A DNA stretch of 51,244 bases from Bacteroidetes bacterium OLB10 (GTDB lineage Bacteria > Bacteroidota > Bacteroidia > AKYH767-A > OLB10). The notes beneath the pieces are model-generated. The model worked only from the letters and a program-made list of their open reading frames with translations, ran no database searches and was not told the DNA's origin. The DNA lies in assembly GCA_001567275.1 (NCBI GenBank), contig LNBX01000031.1, positions 1-51,244 of the forward strand, in the 5' to 3' direction. The translations under genes and the position numbers were made by a program. Shown here piece by piece: positions 8,767 to 17,784 of the stretch. Positions within the stretch are counted from its first letter, which is position 1. Each line of letters starts with the position of its first letter.

Positions 8767-9993
8767 TTACAACAGTTTTTTCAATGCAATCTCAAATGCA
8801 GTAGCAGCAATTTTGGTACGTGAAGTATTTAATTTGTAAACATCATTCAGTGCGTCATGAATTGTTTTTGCCGTATCCTCAAAAATCAATTTATCGTTGA
8901 TAACAGCATTTGCATTATGCAAATAAGCAAACACTCGAGCCATTCCGCAATTAGCAATAAAATCAGGTAATACACTGACTTTTTCGTCACAGAACATACC
9001 TATAGGTCCGAAGAAAATTTCTTTATCGGCAAAAGGAACATTGGCACCGCATGAAATCACTTCCAGTTGGTGTTTCATCAGTGATTCCATCTGTTCTTTC
9101 GTGACCAGTCGCGAAGCTGCTCCCGGAATAAAAATTTCAGCATCAGTGTTCCATATACGTGCATTCATTTCATCACGGCTCAACATACCTGATGTATGTA
9201 ACTGATTCCCTTTTCTTGTATTAAACAGATTTTTTACCTCATCAAAAGAATATCCGCTTTCATTAATAACACCACCTTCACGGTCAATGATTCCTACAAT
9301 TTTTACCCCCATTTGTGAGAGGTAAAATCCTGCAGCAGCAGCCACATTGCCCCAACCCTGAATGATGGCTCTTTTGCCGGAAACATTGCCTCCCCATATT
9401 TGATAATATGATTTTACTGCATTGGCTACACCAAAACCGGTAATCATATCAGCAACTTTATACTGTCTTCCAACATCAGGTGACAGAGTGCTGTCTTTAA
9501 GTTCAAGCGACACTCCCTGCTGAAGATTCTTAATACGTTTATGTATATTTTCTTCTCCGTCATTAAAATGACCGACTGCAGTTCCTTCCTGCGGGTGAAG
9601 TATTCCGAGTTTGTTGCAAACAGGTATTACATCATGTATTTCATCCACATTCAAATCTCCCCCTGTTCCATAGTAAGATTTTAAAAGTGGTTTAACTGCC
9701 TTAAACCAGCGTTCAAGCACCTGCGCTTTACGCGGATCAGAAGGGTCGAAATTGATACCGGATTTTGCGCCTCCAATTGCAGGGCCTGATACAGTGAATT
9801 TAACTTCCATAGTTTTTGCCAACGATTCTACTTCACGCTTATCACATCCTTTGCGCATGCGAGTACCTCCTCCTGCAGAGCCATTGCGGATACTATTTAT
9901 TACCAACCAGCCTTCGGCTTCGGTTTCAGCATCTTTCCATTCAAAAACAATTTCAGGGCGTTTTTCTTCAAACTTCTTCAGTAAATCAAGCAT
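8767..9993 (-). CDS. Glu/Leu/Phe/Val family amino-acid dehydrogenase
   Basis: This 408-aa protein matches the length of the glutamate dehydrogenase family, which oxidatively deaminates an amino acid with NAD(P)+. The catalytic-lysine motif GPAIGGAKSGINFDP (about 70-84) is present, followed by YYGTGGDLNVDEI. A Rossmann fold begins at IIQGWGNVAAAAG (about 210). The sequence does not let me choose firmly between glutamate and branched-chain substrates. The start ATG at 9993 is preceded by a near-consensus -7 element (TACTTTCG, 10021-10014) overlapping a perfect TTTCGCGAAA palindrome. Confidence 0.9.
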   Translation of the reverse strand: MLDLLKKFEEKRPEIVFEWKDAETEAEGWLVINSIRNGSAGGGTRMRKGCDKREVESLAKTMEVKFTVSGPAIGGAKSGINFDPSDPRKAQVLERWFKAVKPLLKSYYGTGGDLNVDEIHDVIPVCNKLGILHPQEGTAVGHFNDGEENIHKRIKNLQQGVSLELKDSTLSPDVGRQYKVADMITGFGVANAVKSYYQIWGGNVSGKRAIIQGWGNVAAAAGFYLSQMGVKIVGIIDREGGVINESGYSFDEVKNLFNTRKGNQLHTSGMLSRDEMNARIWNTDAEIFIPGAASRLVTKEQMESLMKHQLEVISCGANVPFADKEIFFGPIGMFCDEKVSVLPDFIANCGMARVFAYLHNANAVINDKLIFEDTAKTIHDALNDVYKLNTSRTKIAATAFEIALKKLL

Positions 9994-10127
9994 AATTCTA
10001 TCTAAAATTTTCGCGAAAGTATTAAAATAATCCTGTTTTTCAGGACTCTCTTTTCACTGAATTTCCCGAAACCTTTACAGAAATACAACAGTATAAACTG
10101 CTGTATTTCATAATTAATTTCACTGAC

Positions 10128-10313
10128 ATGAGAAATCAGCGATTTGAAAATAAAAAACAGGAACGCAATACCTGGCATGATTACAATGACAACATTGCCA
10201 AAAAACATAAAATGGCAAGTCATAAAAATGAACGTAACTGGAAAAACAAACTTTTTAAAGAAGATGACGACAAAATAGACGACAACTTCTTTCACTTTGA
10301 TGATGAAAACTAA
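10128..10313 (+). CDS. Small charged hypothetical protein
   Basis: This predicted 61-aa protein is very hydrophilic. Its first two thirds are rich in Lys, Arg, Asn and His, and its tail is acidic (KEDDDKIDDNFFHFDDEN). No family is recognised. It is divergent from the dehydrogenase gene and convergent with anmK, whose stop lies 10 bp further on. The antisense frame across the same bases is hydrophobic and less protein-like. The polarised charge layout and short intergenic spacing favour a real gene, but its short length leaves doubt. Confidence 0.45.
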   Translation: MRNQRFENKKQERNTWHDYNDNIAKKHKMASHKNERNWKNKLFKEDDDKIDDNFFHFDDEN

Positions 10314-10323
10314 AAAGTAAATT

Positions 10324-11385
10324 TTACTTCATCACAAAAACAGACCCTCCTGTTGAATTAGATGCTGCTCCGGTGACTGAACTGAGCGAATTCGGCATTT
10401 CAGCTATTCGGAGATATCCTAGAAAAGCAAAAATCAGTGCTTCTTTAAAATCAACTATTCTTTCTTCGGGTATAATGATTTGAACAGAGCAATATTGCTT
10501 CATCAATTGCTGCAGAAATGTGTTCCTTGCACCACCACCTGTTACCAGCATTTTTGAATGATCTGTATGTTTCAGGAGCAAACACTTACTTACCTGATAA
10601 GCTATATGATGACAGAGGGTATGCAACTTATCCTCCAAAGTAATTTTACTTTGTTCAATTAATGGCAAAAACTCTGACTTAAACCATTCTGCACCCAATG
10701 ATTTGGGGTAAGATTGATGATAAAATTTAATTCTGTTCAGGTTATCAAACAATTCCTGATTAAAACTTCCGCTTGCTGAAAGATTTCCATTCTTATCAAA
10801 ATCAAACCCTCTTTCGTTAGCCAGCAAATTCAAAATCATATTTACAGGACAACAGTCAAATGCAATTCGTTCACCCGTTTTTTCGAAAGAAATATTGCCA
10901 AAACCTCCAAGGTTAAGACAATAATCATATTCACCAAACAAGAGTCGGTCGCCAATCGGAACCAACGGTGCACCTTGCCCACCCAAAGCTACATCAAGAC
11001 TACGGAAATCGCTGACTGTTGTGACTCCTGTTGTTGCAGCAATACAAGCACCGCTGCCCAACTGAAAAGTAAATCTGTTGTCCGGTTGGTGAAATATGGT
11101 ATGCCCGTGAGATGCTATGACTTCTGCTTCGGAATTATTCTTTTTTATAAAAACCTTACACAAGTCGCCTAGATAATTTCCATACTCATTATGTAGTTTT
11201 AAAAACTCTTCGGCACTCAAACCGTTGCATGTTTTCAGTCTCTTGCTCCATACATCAGGATATGGAACTGTTTCCGCTGCCAATATTTGAAATGAAATTG
11301 TTTGAACGCCCTCGAACTCAACTAAAGCCAAATCCACACCATCCAGTGATGTACCTGACATAATTCCAACAACTTTCATGCTCAC
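10324..11385 (-). CDS. anmK: Anhydro-N-acetylmuramic acid kinase
   Basis: This 353-aa protein matches AnmK length. AnmK is the cytosolic cell-wall-recycling enzyme that phosphorylates and opens 1,6-anhydroMurNAc to give MurNAc-6-phosphate. The family signature GIMSGTSLDGVDLALVEFEG lies at residues 7-26. SHGHTIFHQP (about 95) and LGGFGNISF are also present. The C-terminal part has the sugar-kinase-fold glycine stretch VTGGGARNTF. ATG at 11385 or the ATG two codons later (MKVVGIM) could be the start. Confidence 0.95.
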   Translation of the reverse strand: MSMKVVGIMSGTSLDGVDLALVEFEGVQTISFQILAAETVPYPDVWSKRLKTCNGLSAEEFLKLHNEYGNYLGDLCKVFIKKNNSEAEVIASHGHTIFHQPDNRFTFQLGSGACIAATTGVTTVSDFRSLDVALGGQGAPLVPIGDRLLFGEYDYCLNLGGFGNISFEKTGERIAFDCCPVNMILNLLANERGFDFDKNGNLSASGSFNQELFDNLNRIKFYHQSYPKSLGAEWFKSEFLPLIEQSKITLEDKLHTLCHHIAYQVSKCLLLKHTDHSKMLVTGGGARNTFLQQLMKQYCSVQIIIPEERIVDFKEALIFAFLGYLRIAEMPNSLSSVTGAASNSTGGSVFVMK

Positions 11386-11518
11386 AAATATTGAAAAATT
11401 TCAACAAAGGTAACCTCTCGTCAGATTAAATCCGATATTTCTTGCAATGCTTTTTTACTTACCAAAATCTTCATCGCAAAAAACTTAAAAATCATTCTGA
11501 AACGGATAACCAAAGCCT

Positions 11519-11526
11519 TATTTTTG
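11519..11526 (+). promoter_or_regulatory. Candidate -7 element (TATTTTTG) for the hybrid kinase
   Basis: TATTTTTG fully matches TAnnTTTG and ends 14 bp before the ATG at 11541. Because it lies inside the longest possible N-terminal extension (from 11442), it supports 11541 as the true start. No clear -33 TTTG is seen. Confidence 0.35.
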
Positions 11527-11540
11527 CGTATCAGATAAAA

Positions 11541-14500
11541 ATGGCATCCACCCAATTTAATTTGTTGAAACAGAACGGTAATTCTACTACCGATCTCACC
11601 TATTTCCGAATACTATTTGCATTACTCGGAATAGTGTATCTGTTTGCGGGATTCTTTCTGACAAGTTCATCAGTCACAGTATGGTTGCCATTTTCGTGGT
11701 TAGCTGTCATTCCATTGGCGCTTCTTGCTATAACCTTTTTTGTGCCACTGTCATCAAAATATTTATCTGAAATGGCAGCTGGTTTGTTTTTAGTGCTTAC
11801 AATTCATTTGTTGTTTTTCTTATTCAAAAATCAACCGGGAATTTATATTGCATTCTTCCTTATCGCAGTTATTTTATTTTCTAACCTGCATATCACCAAT
11901 GTCATTTATTTGTTGCTGTACAATGTTTTGGTTCTGGGTGCTCTGGAATATATTCTCATTGCCGGAAATGCGGGAATTACAAAACCTGTTATCATGTTCT
12001 TCAGTGTTGTGTTAGGAATGCTGTTCAGTTTCATGATGCAATGGTTTAGAATAAAAAATAAAGATGCAGAGGGCAAGAAAGAAAAGTATCTGCAGAAGAT
12101 TTTTCAGAATACTCCGGGGGCACTTGCAATATTCAGTAAAACCGATTTCAAATTAAGTGATTACAACATTGCTGCCGAATCACTTCTGAACCTAAAGAAT
12201 CAAAAGTCACCTACACTGCGAACACTGTTTTCACTTGATGACTACAGTGATGCTGAACTGTTGCGACTGGCTACTGCTGAAAATTTTAATTCTGTTCATG
12301 TAAAAACATATCAGCAAGCTGAACTGGCTCTTACATTAATTTCTCCTCCTGAAGAAAAAATTATTATTGCCGGTTTTACAACCACCGATCAGTCGCAGCC
12401 TAAAAAGGAAAACTCTTTTATACCGGGCAACTACTTCATCACTGATACAAAAGGCAGGTTACTCGCTTCAAGTCACGATGCAGAAGATTTTGTTACAGTT
12501 GATCTGGATGTGCTCAAAGATTATTTTCAGAAATTTTTACATGACAATAAGGTTGTAAATGACTATACTCAGTTTAAAATAAATGAGAGTGACCCATTCG
12601 TTTTTGAAATTTTCAATGGAGATTTTGAAGGTGAAAAAGCTTTTTCTGGATGTTGGTCAAAAATATTTCTGTACAGAATGCTGACACCATAGAATCAAAC
12701 TTGCCTGCTGAAAACTGGAGTCAGTTGGTGATTGCAGAAAACAACGAACTGGTTTCATTCAGTCCCTCCTTCTTAAATCTTATTGGTTACTCCGAAACGG
12801 AATTGGCACAAATTGACATTCAGCAAATCGTACACCCTGCCGACAGTGTCAAATGGAAAAATCTTTTACAGCAATGCCGCAATGTTAAAAAAGCTGATGA
12901 CACTGTACGTTTCATTCACCGGTCAGGTGAAATTAAGTTTCTTAAATCTTTGTTCAGCAGCAATGGCTCGCAAACAGTAAAAATATTTGCTGAAGATATT
13001 TCTGATTCCATCCGATTGCAAAAAGAACTTTCTCTTGCAAGAGCAAACGTTTCATCTGTTATTGAAAATACCAATGACCTGATTTTGTCTTTGGATATGA
13101 ATCATGTTGTAACAGTTATCAATACTGCAGGTGTCAATTTTTACAAACTATTGAGTGGAAAAACACTTAAGCCCGGAGATAATTACCGCACCGTTATACC
13201 CGCAGATGAAATCAGCTCGTGGAACGATTATCATCAGCAAGCCATGAGAGGAAAAAAACCTGTCTTTATCAGGAATTTTGAAATTGCAGGAAAAAATATA
13301 ACCATTGAGTTTTCTTTAAACCCTGTTTATGCAGACAATCAGATTATCACCGGCATTTCTTTATTCGGCAGAGATATTACACAACGAACTGCTTATGAAA
13401 AAGAATTGCTGAACGCCCGCGAGATTGCCGAAAATGCAACCGCTGCAAAATCACAGTTCCTTGCCACCATGAGTCATGAAATTCGTACTCCTCTCAATGG
13501 TATTGTAGGAATGCTGGAATTATTGCGTATGACTTCTCTACAAGATAAGCAAAGAGAATATGTAAGCACACTTCAACTCAGCAGTGAAAACATGCTGAAC
13601 ATTATCAATGACGTACTCGATTTCTCCAAAATTGAATCTGACAAGATGGAACTGGAGAATGAGCCTTTTGAGTTGAGAAGAGTCATTGAAGAAACTTTCG
13701 ATTTACTTTATTATCGCGCATTAGGCAAAAAGCTGGAATTGTTTTACAACATTGACGAAACTATACCCGCTTTTGTAATGGGTGACAGCATGAGATTGAA
13801 GCAGGTTCTTGTAAATCTGGTAGGTAATGCTATTAAGTTTACTGAGCGTGGACATATTTTAATGAATGCACAACTTGTTCCGGCAAAGGATGATAATCTG
13901 GAGATAAGATTTTCTGTAAAAGATACCGGTGCAGGTATTAGCGAAGAGCAAAGACAAAGGCTATTCAAATCATTTCAGCAGGCAGATGTTTCTACTTATA
14001 GAAAATATGGCGGAACAGGTTTGGGTCTTACCATCAGTGCCAAACTGGTTTCACTTATGGGAGGGGTAATTGATGTGGAAAGCACTCCCGGAAGCGGATC
14101 AGAATTTTATTTCACTATCAAAACTAAAGCTGCTCCCGTTGCTGCATCAAGAAATCTCAAAACCAATCTTCGTATTTTGAGAGGTAAAAAAGCACTTATT
14201 TTCTCTGTAAGTACCGATTTTGATTTACACCTCAGCGATTTGTTTAATGACTGGAACATTGTACATCATACCGTAAGTACACTTGAATCAGCAAAAGCCG
14301 AATTAACTGACACTACTTTTTATGATGCACTTATTTTGGATGCTCAAATGCCGGACTATCTGCTCTTTGCCGAAGAGTTGAAAGAATTGATTCGTCAGTC
14401 AGGCATACCAATGTTTGCCTTCAATGCGAGGTTTTCATCGGGTGATGTTATTTACGGAAATAAACTTTTTGAAGCTGTACTTCCGGCAGGTGTTGATGCT

Positions 14501-15356
14501 ATTAAAATATCCACCGTACTTATCAAATCATTTATTGAAAGTTCACAGAGATACAGTACTACAGAAAGTGAGGAACCGACATTTGACACAGCACTTGCAA
14601 CAAGATTTCCATTAAGAGTTCTTATCGCAGAAGACAATCCTGTGAATCAGATGCTCACAGTTACGGTACTTGAAAAATTAGGATACAAACCCGATGTGGC
14701 TGAAAACGGTAATAAAGTATTAACACAAGTAGCGTCCACAGCTTATGATTTGATTTTTATGGACGTACAGATGCCTGAAAAAGATGGACTTGAAACTACA
14801 ATTGAGTTAAGAAAATCACCTGCCAACTCCAACATCATTATTATTGCAATGACTGCATTTGCAATGGATGATGATAAGAAAAAAATGTGTGGATGCAGGA
14901 ATGAATGATTATACAACCAAACCCATTCGAATCGAAACTGTTCAGGCTCTGATTGAAAAATGGGGTGCTGAAATCAATACCAAAAAATCTCAGACTTTAA
15001 ATGAACCTGCCGTTGACAGAATAGTCATCAACAGACTTAAAGACCTTGCTCCTGAAAACGACAATGAATTTCTGAAAAATATTCTTGACCTGTATATAAA
15101 GCAACTCGACCGTTTGAAACAAGACATTTCTGCCTATCATAATGCCGGTGATTTGGAAAACCTCTATAAATCTGCTCATAAGCTCAAAGGCAGTTCTGCA
15201 AATATTGGTGCCAAATTGTTGGAATCAGCCTGCCGAACAGTGGAAGAAAAAGGAAAAAACGGAGATTCAAATCTGATTGAAAAAGATGTTGCCAATCTTC
15301 TGGAGTCTGCTGCAAAAACACGTGCAGAAATACTTGATATTCTAAAAGAATATTAA
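11541..15356 (+). CDS. Tripartite hybrid sensor histidine kinase (two frameshifts in this sequence)
   Basis: Three consecutive frames together encode one protein of about 1271 aa. It has several N-terminal membrane helices, then PAS-type sensor regions. The HisKA domain has its phospho-His in SHEIRTPLNG (about 645) and the ATPase has the N box LVNLVGNAIKFTE and G boxes DTGAGIS and GGTGLGLTIS. A degenerate receiver (about 875-1000) and a receiver with the phospho-Asp in FMDVQMPEKDG (about 1074) follow, then an HPt domain with its His in SAHKLKGSSANIG (about 1212). This is the ArcB/BarA-like relay layout. The frame changes at T5 12641-12645 (one base too few) and at A7 14879-14885 (one base too many). 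Adding and removing one base gives an exact multiple of three. The ATG at 11541 (MASTQFN) is preferred over 11442. Confidence 0.88.
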
Positions 15357-15420
15357 TTTTTTTCTTCTTAAGTTATTAAAAACAAATGCACTTTTAACAT
15401 GTTATTGTAATGCTATTAAT

Positions 15421-15434
15421 GTGATTCGTATCAC
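15421..15434. promoter_or_regulatory. CRP/FNR-like operator dyad upstream of P5C dehydrogenase
   Basis: GTGAT and ATCAC flank TCGT as a perfect dyad. With flanking bases this reads TGTGA, six bases, TCACT, which differs from the CRP consensus TGTGA-N6-TCACA at one position; the core TGAT-N4-ATCA is also FNR-like. Its centre is about 43 bp before the start site predicted from the -7 element at 15457, a normal activator position. Confidence 0.45.
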
Positions 15435-15456
15435 TATGTAGCAGCATAATAATAGT

Positions 15457-15464
15457 TATTTTTG
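15457..15464 (+). promoter_or_regulatory. Candidate -7 element (TATTTTTG) for pruA
   Basis: TATTTTTG matches TAnnTTTG and lies 26 bp before the ATG at 15491. There is no good -33 TTTG at the usual distance, which would fit an activator-dependent promoter together with the dyad at 15421. Confidence 0.45.
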
Positions 15465-15490
15465 CAGAATCAATCAGAAAAAGTTTTACT

Positions 15491-17125
15491 ATGTCAAATG
15501 CAATATTCAATATTCCACCGGCAACCAACGAACCGGTTTTAAATTATGCACCCGGAAGTGCAGAACGAAAATTACTTAAAGAAGCCATTGCACAGGCACG
15601 TTCGGTGCAGGCAGACATCCCTATGTATATAAATGGCAAAGCAGTACGTACTGGCAAGACATCAACCTTGCATCCTCCGCATGACCATCAACACACATTG
15701 GGAGTTTTTCATAAAGGAACAAAAGAACATGTAAAGCAAGCCATTGATGCAGCTCTTGCAGCACGACACAAATGGGCTGCTATGGATTGGGAACAACGAG
15801 CTTCCATATTTTTAAAAGCTGCTGATTTATTAGCCGGACCTTATCGTTATAAAATGAATGCTGCTACCATGCTCGGACAATCAAAAAATGCTTATCAGGC
15901 AGAAATTGATTCGGCATGTGAACTGATTGATTTTCTCCGCTTCAATGTTCAATATATGCGAGAAATATACACTCAGCAACCTCCGGTTGTGGGCAAAGGA
16001 GTTTGGAACAGAATAGAACAACGACCACTGGAAGGATTCGTTTTTGCTCTTACACCTTTTAACTTCACTGCTATATCAGGAAACCTACCAACTGTACCTG
16101 CTATGATGGGAAATACTGTGGTATGGAAGCCGGCTAATACTCAGATTTATGCAGCACATCTCATCATGGAGTTATTGATGGAAGCTGGACTGCCTGATGG
16201 TGTAATCAATCTGGTTTTTGTGTCAGGTCCGGAAGCTGGTGATGTGATTTTCAGTCATCCTGATTTTGCAGGTATTCACTTCACAGGTTCTACCGAAGTG
16301 TTTAAAGGTATATGGAAAACCATTGGTGAAAATATGCCAAAGTATAAATCGTATCCGCGTATTGTAGGCGAAACCGGAGGGAAAGATTATATCATTGCTC
16401 ACCCAAGTGCTGATGTGGACGTTTTGGTAACAGCACTGGCAAGAGGTGCATTTGAATATCAGGGGCAGAAATGCAGTGCAGCATCGCGTACATATATCCC
16501 AAAATCATTATTCCCACAAGTAAAAGAGAAGTTGATAGCAGAAGTAAAAAGTATGAAACTGGGTCCGGTTGAAGATTTCAGAAACTTTATCAATGCTGTT
16601 ATTGACGAAAAATCATTCGATAAAATTTCAGGGTATATTGAAAATGCAAAAAAAAGTTCTGAAGTTGAAATTTTAGTGGGAGGTAAATACGATAAGAGTA
16701 AGGGATATTTTATTGAACCAACTATTTTGCTGACAACCAACCCTGCATACACAACCATGTGCGAAGAAATTTTCGGTCCGGTATTAACCATGTATGTTTA
16801 TGATGATGAACGCTTCGAAGAAACGCTTCACTTAGTGGATACAACAAGTGAATATGCATTGACAGGAGCAGTAATTGCACGCGACAGATATGCCATTGAT
16901 GTGGCTACAAAAGCACTGACACATTCGGCAGGTAACTTCTACATCAATGATAAATGTACAGGAGCAGTAGTAGGACAACAGCCATTTGGTGGTGCGAGAG
17001 GTTCAGGAACGAATGACAAGGCAGGTGCAATGATTAATTTGCTTCGCTGGGTATCACCACGCACAATAAAAGAAACATTTGTGCCGGCAACAGATTATCG
17101 CTATCCATTTATGGATGCCGAATAA
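15491..17125 (+). CDS. pruA: L-glutamate gamma-semialdehyde (1-pyrroline-5-carboxylate) dehydrogenase
   Basis: This 544-aa protein has the length of stand-alone P5C dehydrogenases, which oxidise glutamate semialdehyde to glutamate with NAD+ in proline catabolism. The aldehyde dehydrogenase fold is clear: ALTPFNFTAISGNLP (about 182), the Glu motif RIVGETGGKDYI (about 294), the catalytic Cys in EYQGQKCSAASR (about 326) and QQPFGGARGSGTNDKAG near the C-terminus. It has its own promoter region and no proline dehydrogenase neighbour in this window. Confidence 0.94.
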   Translation: MSNAIFNIPPATNEPVLNYAPGSAERKLLKEAIAQARSVQADIPMYINGKAVRTGKTSTLHPPHDHQHTLGVFHKGTKEHVKQAIDAALAARHKWAAMDWEQRASIFLKAADLLAGPYRYKMNAATMLGQSKNAYQAEIDSACELIDFLRFNVQYMREIYTQQPPVVGKGVWNRIEQRPLEGFVFALTPFNFTAISGNLPTVPAMMGNTVVWKPANTQIYAAHLIMELLMEAGLPDGVINLVFVSGPEAGDVIFSHPDFAGIHFTGSTEVFKGIWKTIGENMPKYKSYPRIVGETGGKDYIIAHPSADVDVLVTALARGAFEYQGQKCSAASRTYIPKSLFPQVKEKLIAEVKSMKLGPVEDFRNFINAVIDEKSFDKISGYIENAKKSSEVEILVGGKYDKSKGYFIEPTILLTTNPAYTTMCEEIFGPVLTMYVYDDERFEETLHLVDTTSEYALTGAVIARDRYAIDVATKALTHSAGNFYINDKCTGAVVGQQPFGGARGSGTNDKAGAMINLLRWVSPRTIKETFVPATDYRYPFMDAE

Positions 17126-17138
17126 AAATAAATATGAT

Positions 17139-17678
17139 TTAGTGGTTGGCTGTACTTCCTGCACTATTGAGGTTCAGCCTTCCACCTTTTACAAAGCGCT
17201 TCTTGTAATAAGCCTGGTTAATATCGCTGACAATTACACCGTTTGATGTACTGGAGTGAACAAATTTATCCTGACCTAAATACATACCAACGTGTGAAAC
17301 TCTTTTTCCTCTTGTTCTGAAAAAAACCAAATCTCCCGCTTTAAGATTCGAAAAATTTACATGAGGAAGTTTGTGATACATATCGTACGAGTTACAACCC
17401 AGGTTAGCTCCGGTAAATGTGCGGACAATCGCATTTACAAACCCTGAACAATCAATACCGTTCTCATCTTTTCCCCCATATTTATAAGGTGTATTCAGCC
17501 AGCTATCAATCAAATTAAAAACCTGATAATTAAAAATATTCTGCACGTTATAACCCAGAATCTGACTGTAATAACCTTTGGCGTTCTCATCAATGACTGT
17601 TTCCTGAGCTGTAGCTCGCGTTGAATAAATCACTGATAAAAACAATAAGATTATGGTTGTTCTTTTCATTGTCTGCAA
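17139..17678 (-). CDS. Secreted NlpC/P60 family (C40) peptidoglycan hydrolase
   Basis: This 179-aa protein has a signal peptide (MKRTTIILLFLSVIYSTRATA). The NlpC/P60 domain has the catalytic Cys in NGIDCSGFVNAI (about 80) and the His in KRVSHVGMYLG (about 127). The family cleaves D-gamma-glutamyl-diaminopimelate bonds in peptidoglycan stems. Translation probably begins at the fourth codon (MKRTT), since the first three residues add nothing to the signal peptide. The gene is convergent with pruA, with 13 bp between the stops. Confidence 0.92.
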   Translation of the reverse strand: MQTMKRTTIILLFLSVIYSTRATAQETVIDENAKGYYSQILGYNVQNIFNYQVFNLIDSWLNTPYKYGGKDENGIDCSGFVNAIVRTFTGANLGCNSYDMYHKLPHVNFSNLKAGDLVFFRTRGKRVSHVGMYLGQDKFVHSSTSNGVIVSDINQAYYKKRFVKGGRLNLNSAGSTANH

Positions 17679-17727
17679 ATATAATGAACCATTGAATATG
17701 AGAATAATTAATAGTTGATGAAATAAA

Positions 17728-17758
17728 AGAGCCGCTACGCTTAAAGCGTAGCGGCTCT
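17728..17758 (-). terminator. Intrinsic terminator of the 1649-aa gene
   Basis: A perfect stem of about 14 bp (AGAGCCGCTACGCT) with a three-base loop lies just after the stop at 17785. On the minus strand it is followed by TTTTATTT. The other side carries an A7 run, so it may also act from the opposite strand. Confidence 0.8.
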
Positions 17759-17784
17759 CAAAAAAATTGCGACAACTAAATAAA

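Noticed and set aside
10002..10295. Minus-strand 97-codon hydrophobic open frame
   Set aside because: It is antisense to the small charged ORF. Its Phe/Ile/Val richness is the expected complement of Lys/Asn codons, and it runs into the dehydrogenase promoter.
11442..11540. N-terminal extension of the hybrid kinase from the ATG at 11442
   Set aside because: The added 33 residues do not resemble a kinase N-terminus, and a full TAnnTTTG promoter match (11519-11526) lies inside them.
12641..12650. Programmed ribosomal frameshift in the kinase
   Set aside because: The site does not form a canonical slippery heptamer, and a second indel of opposite sign occurs at another run in the same gene; homopolymer error is simpler.
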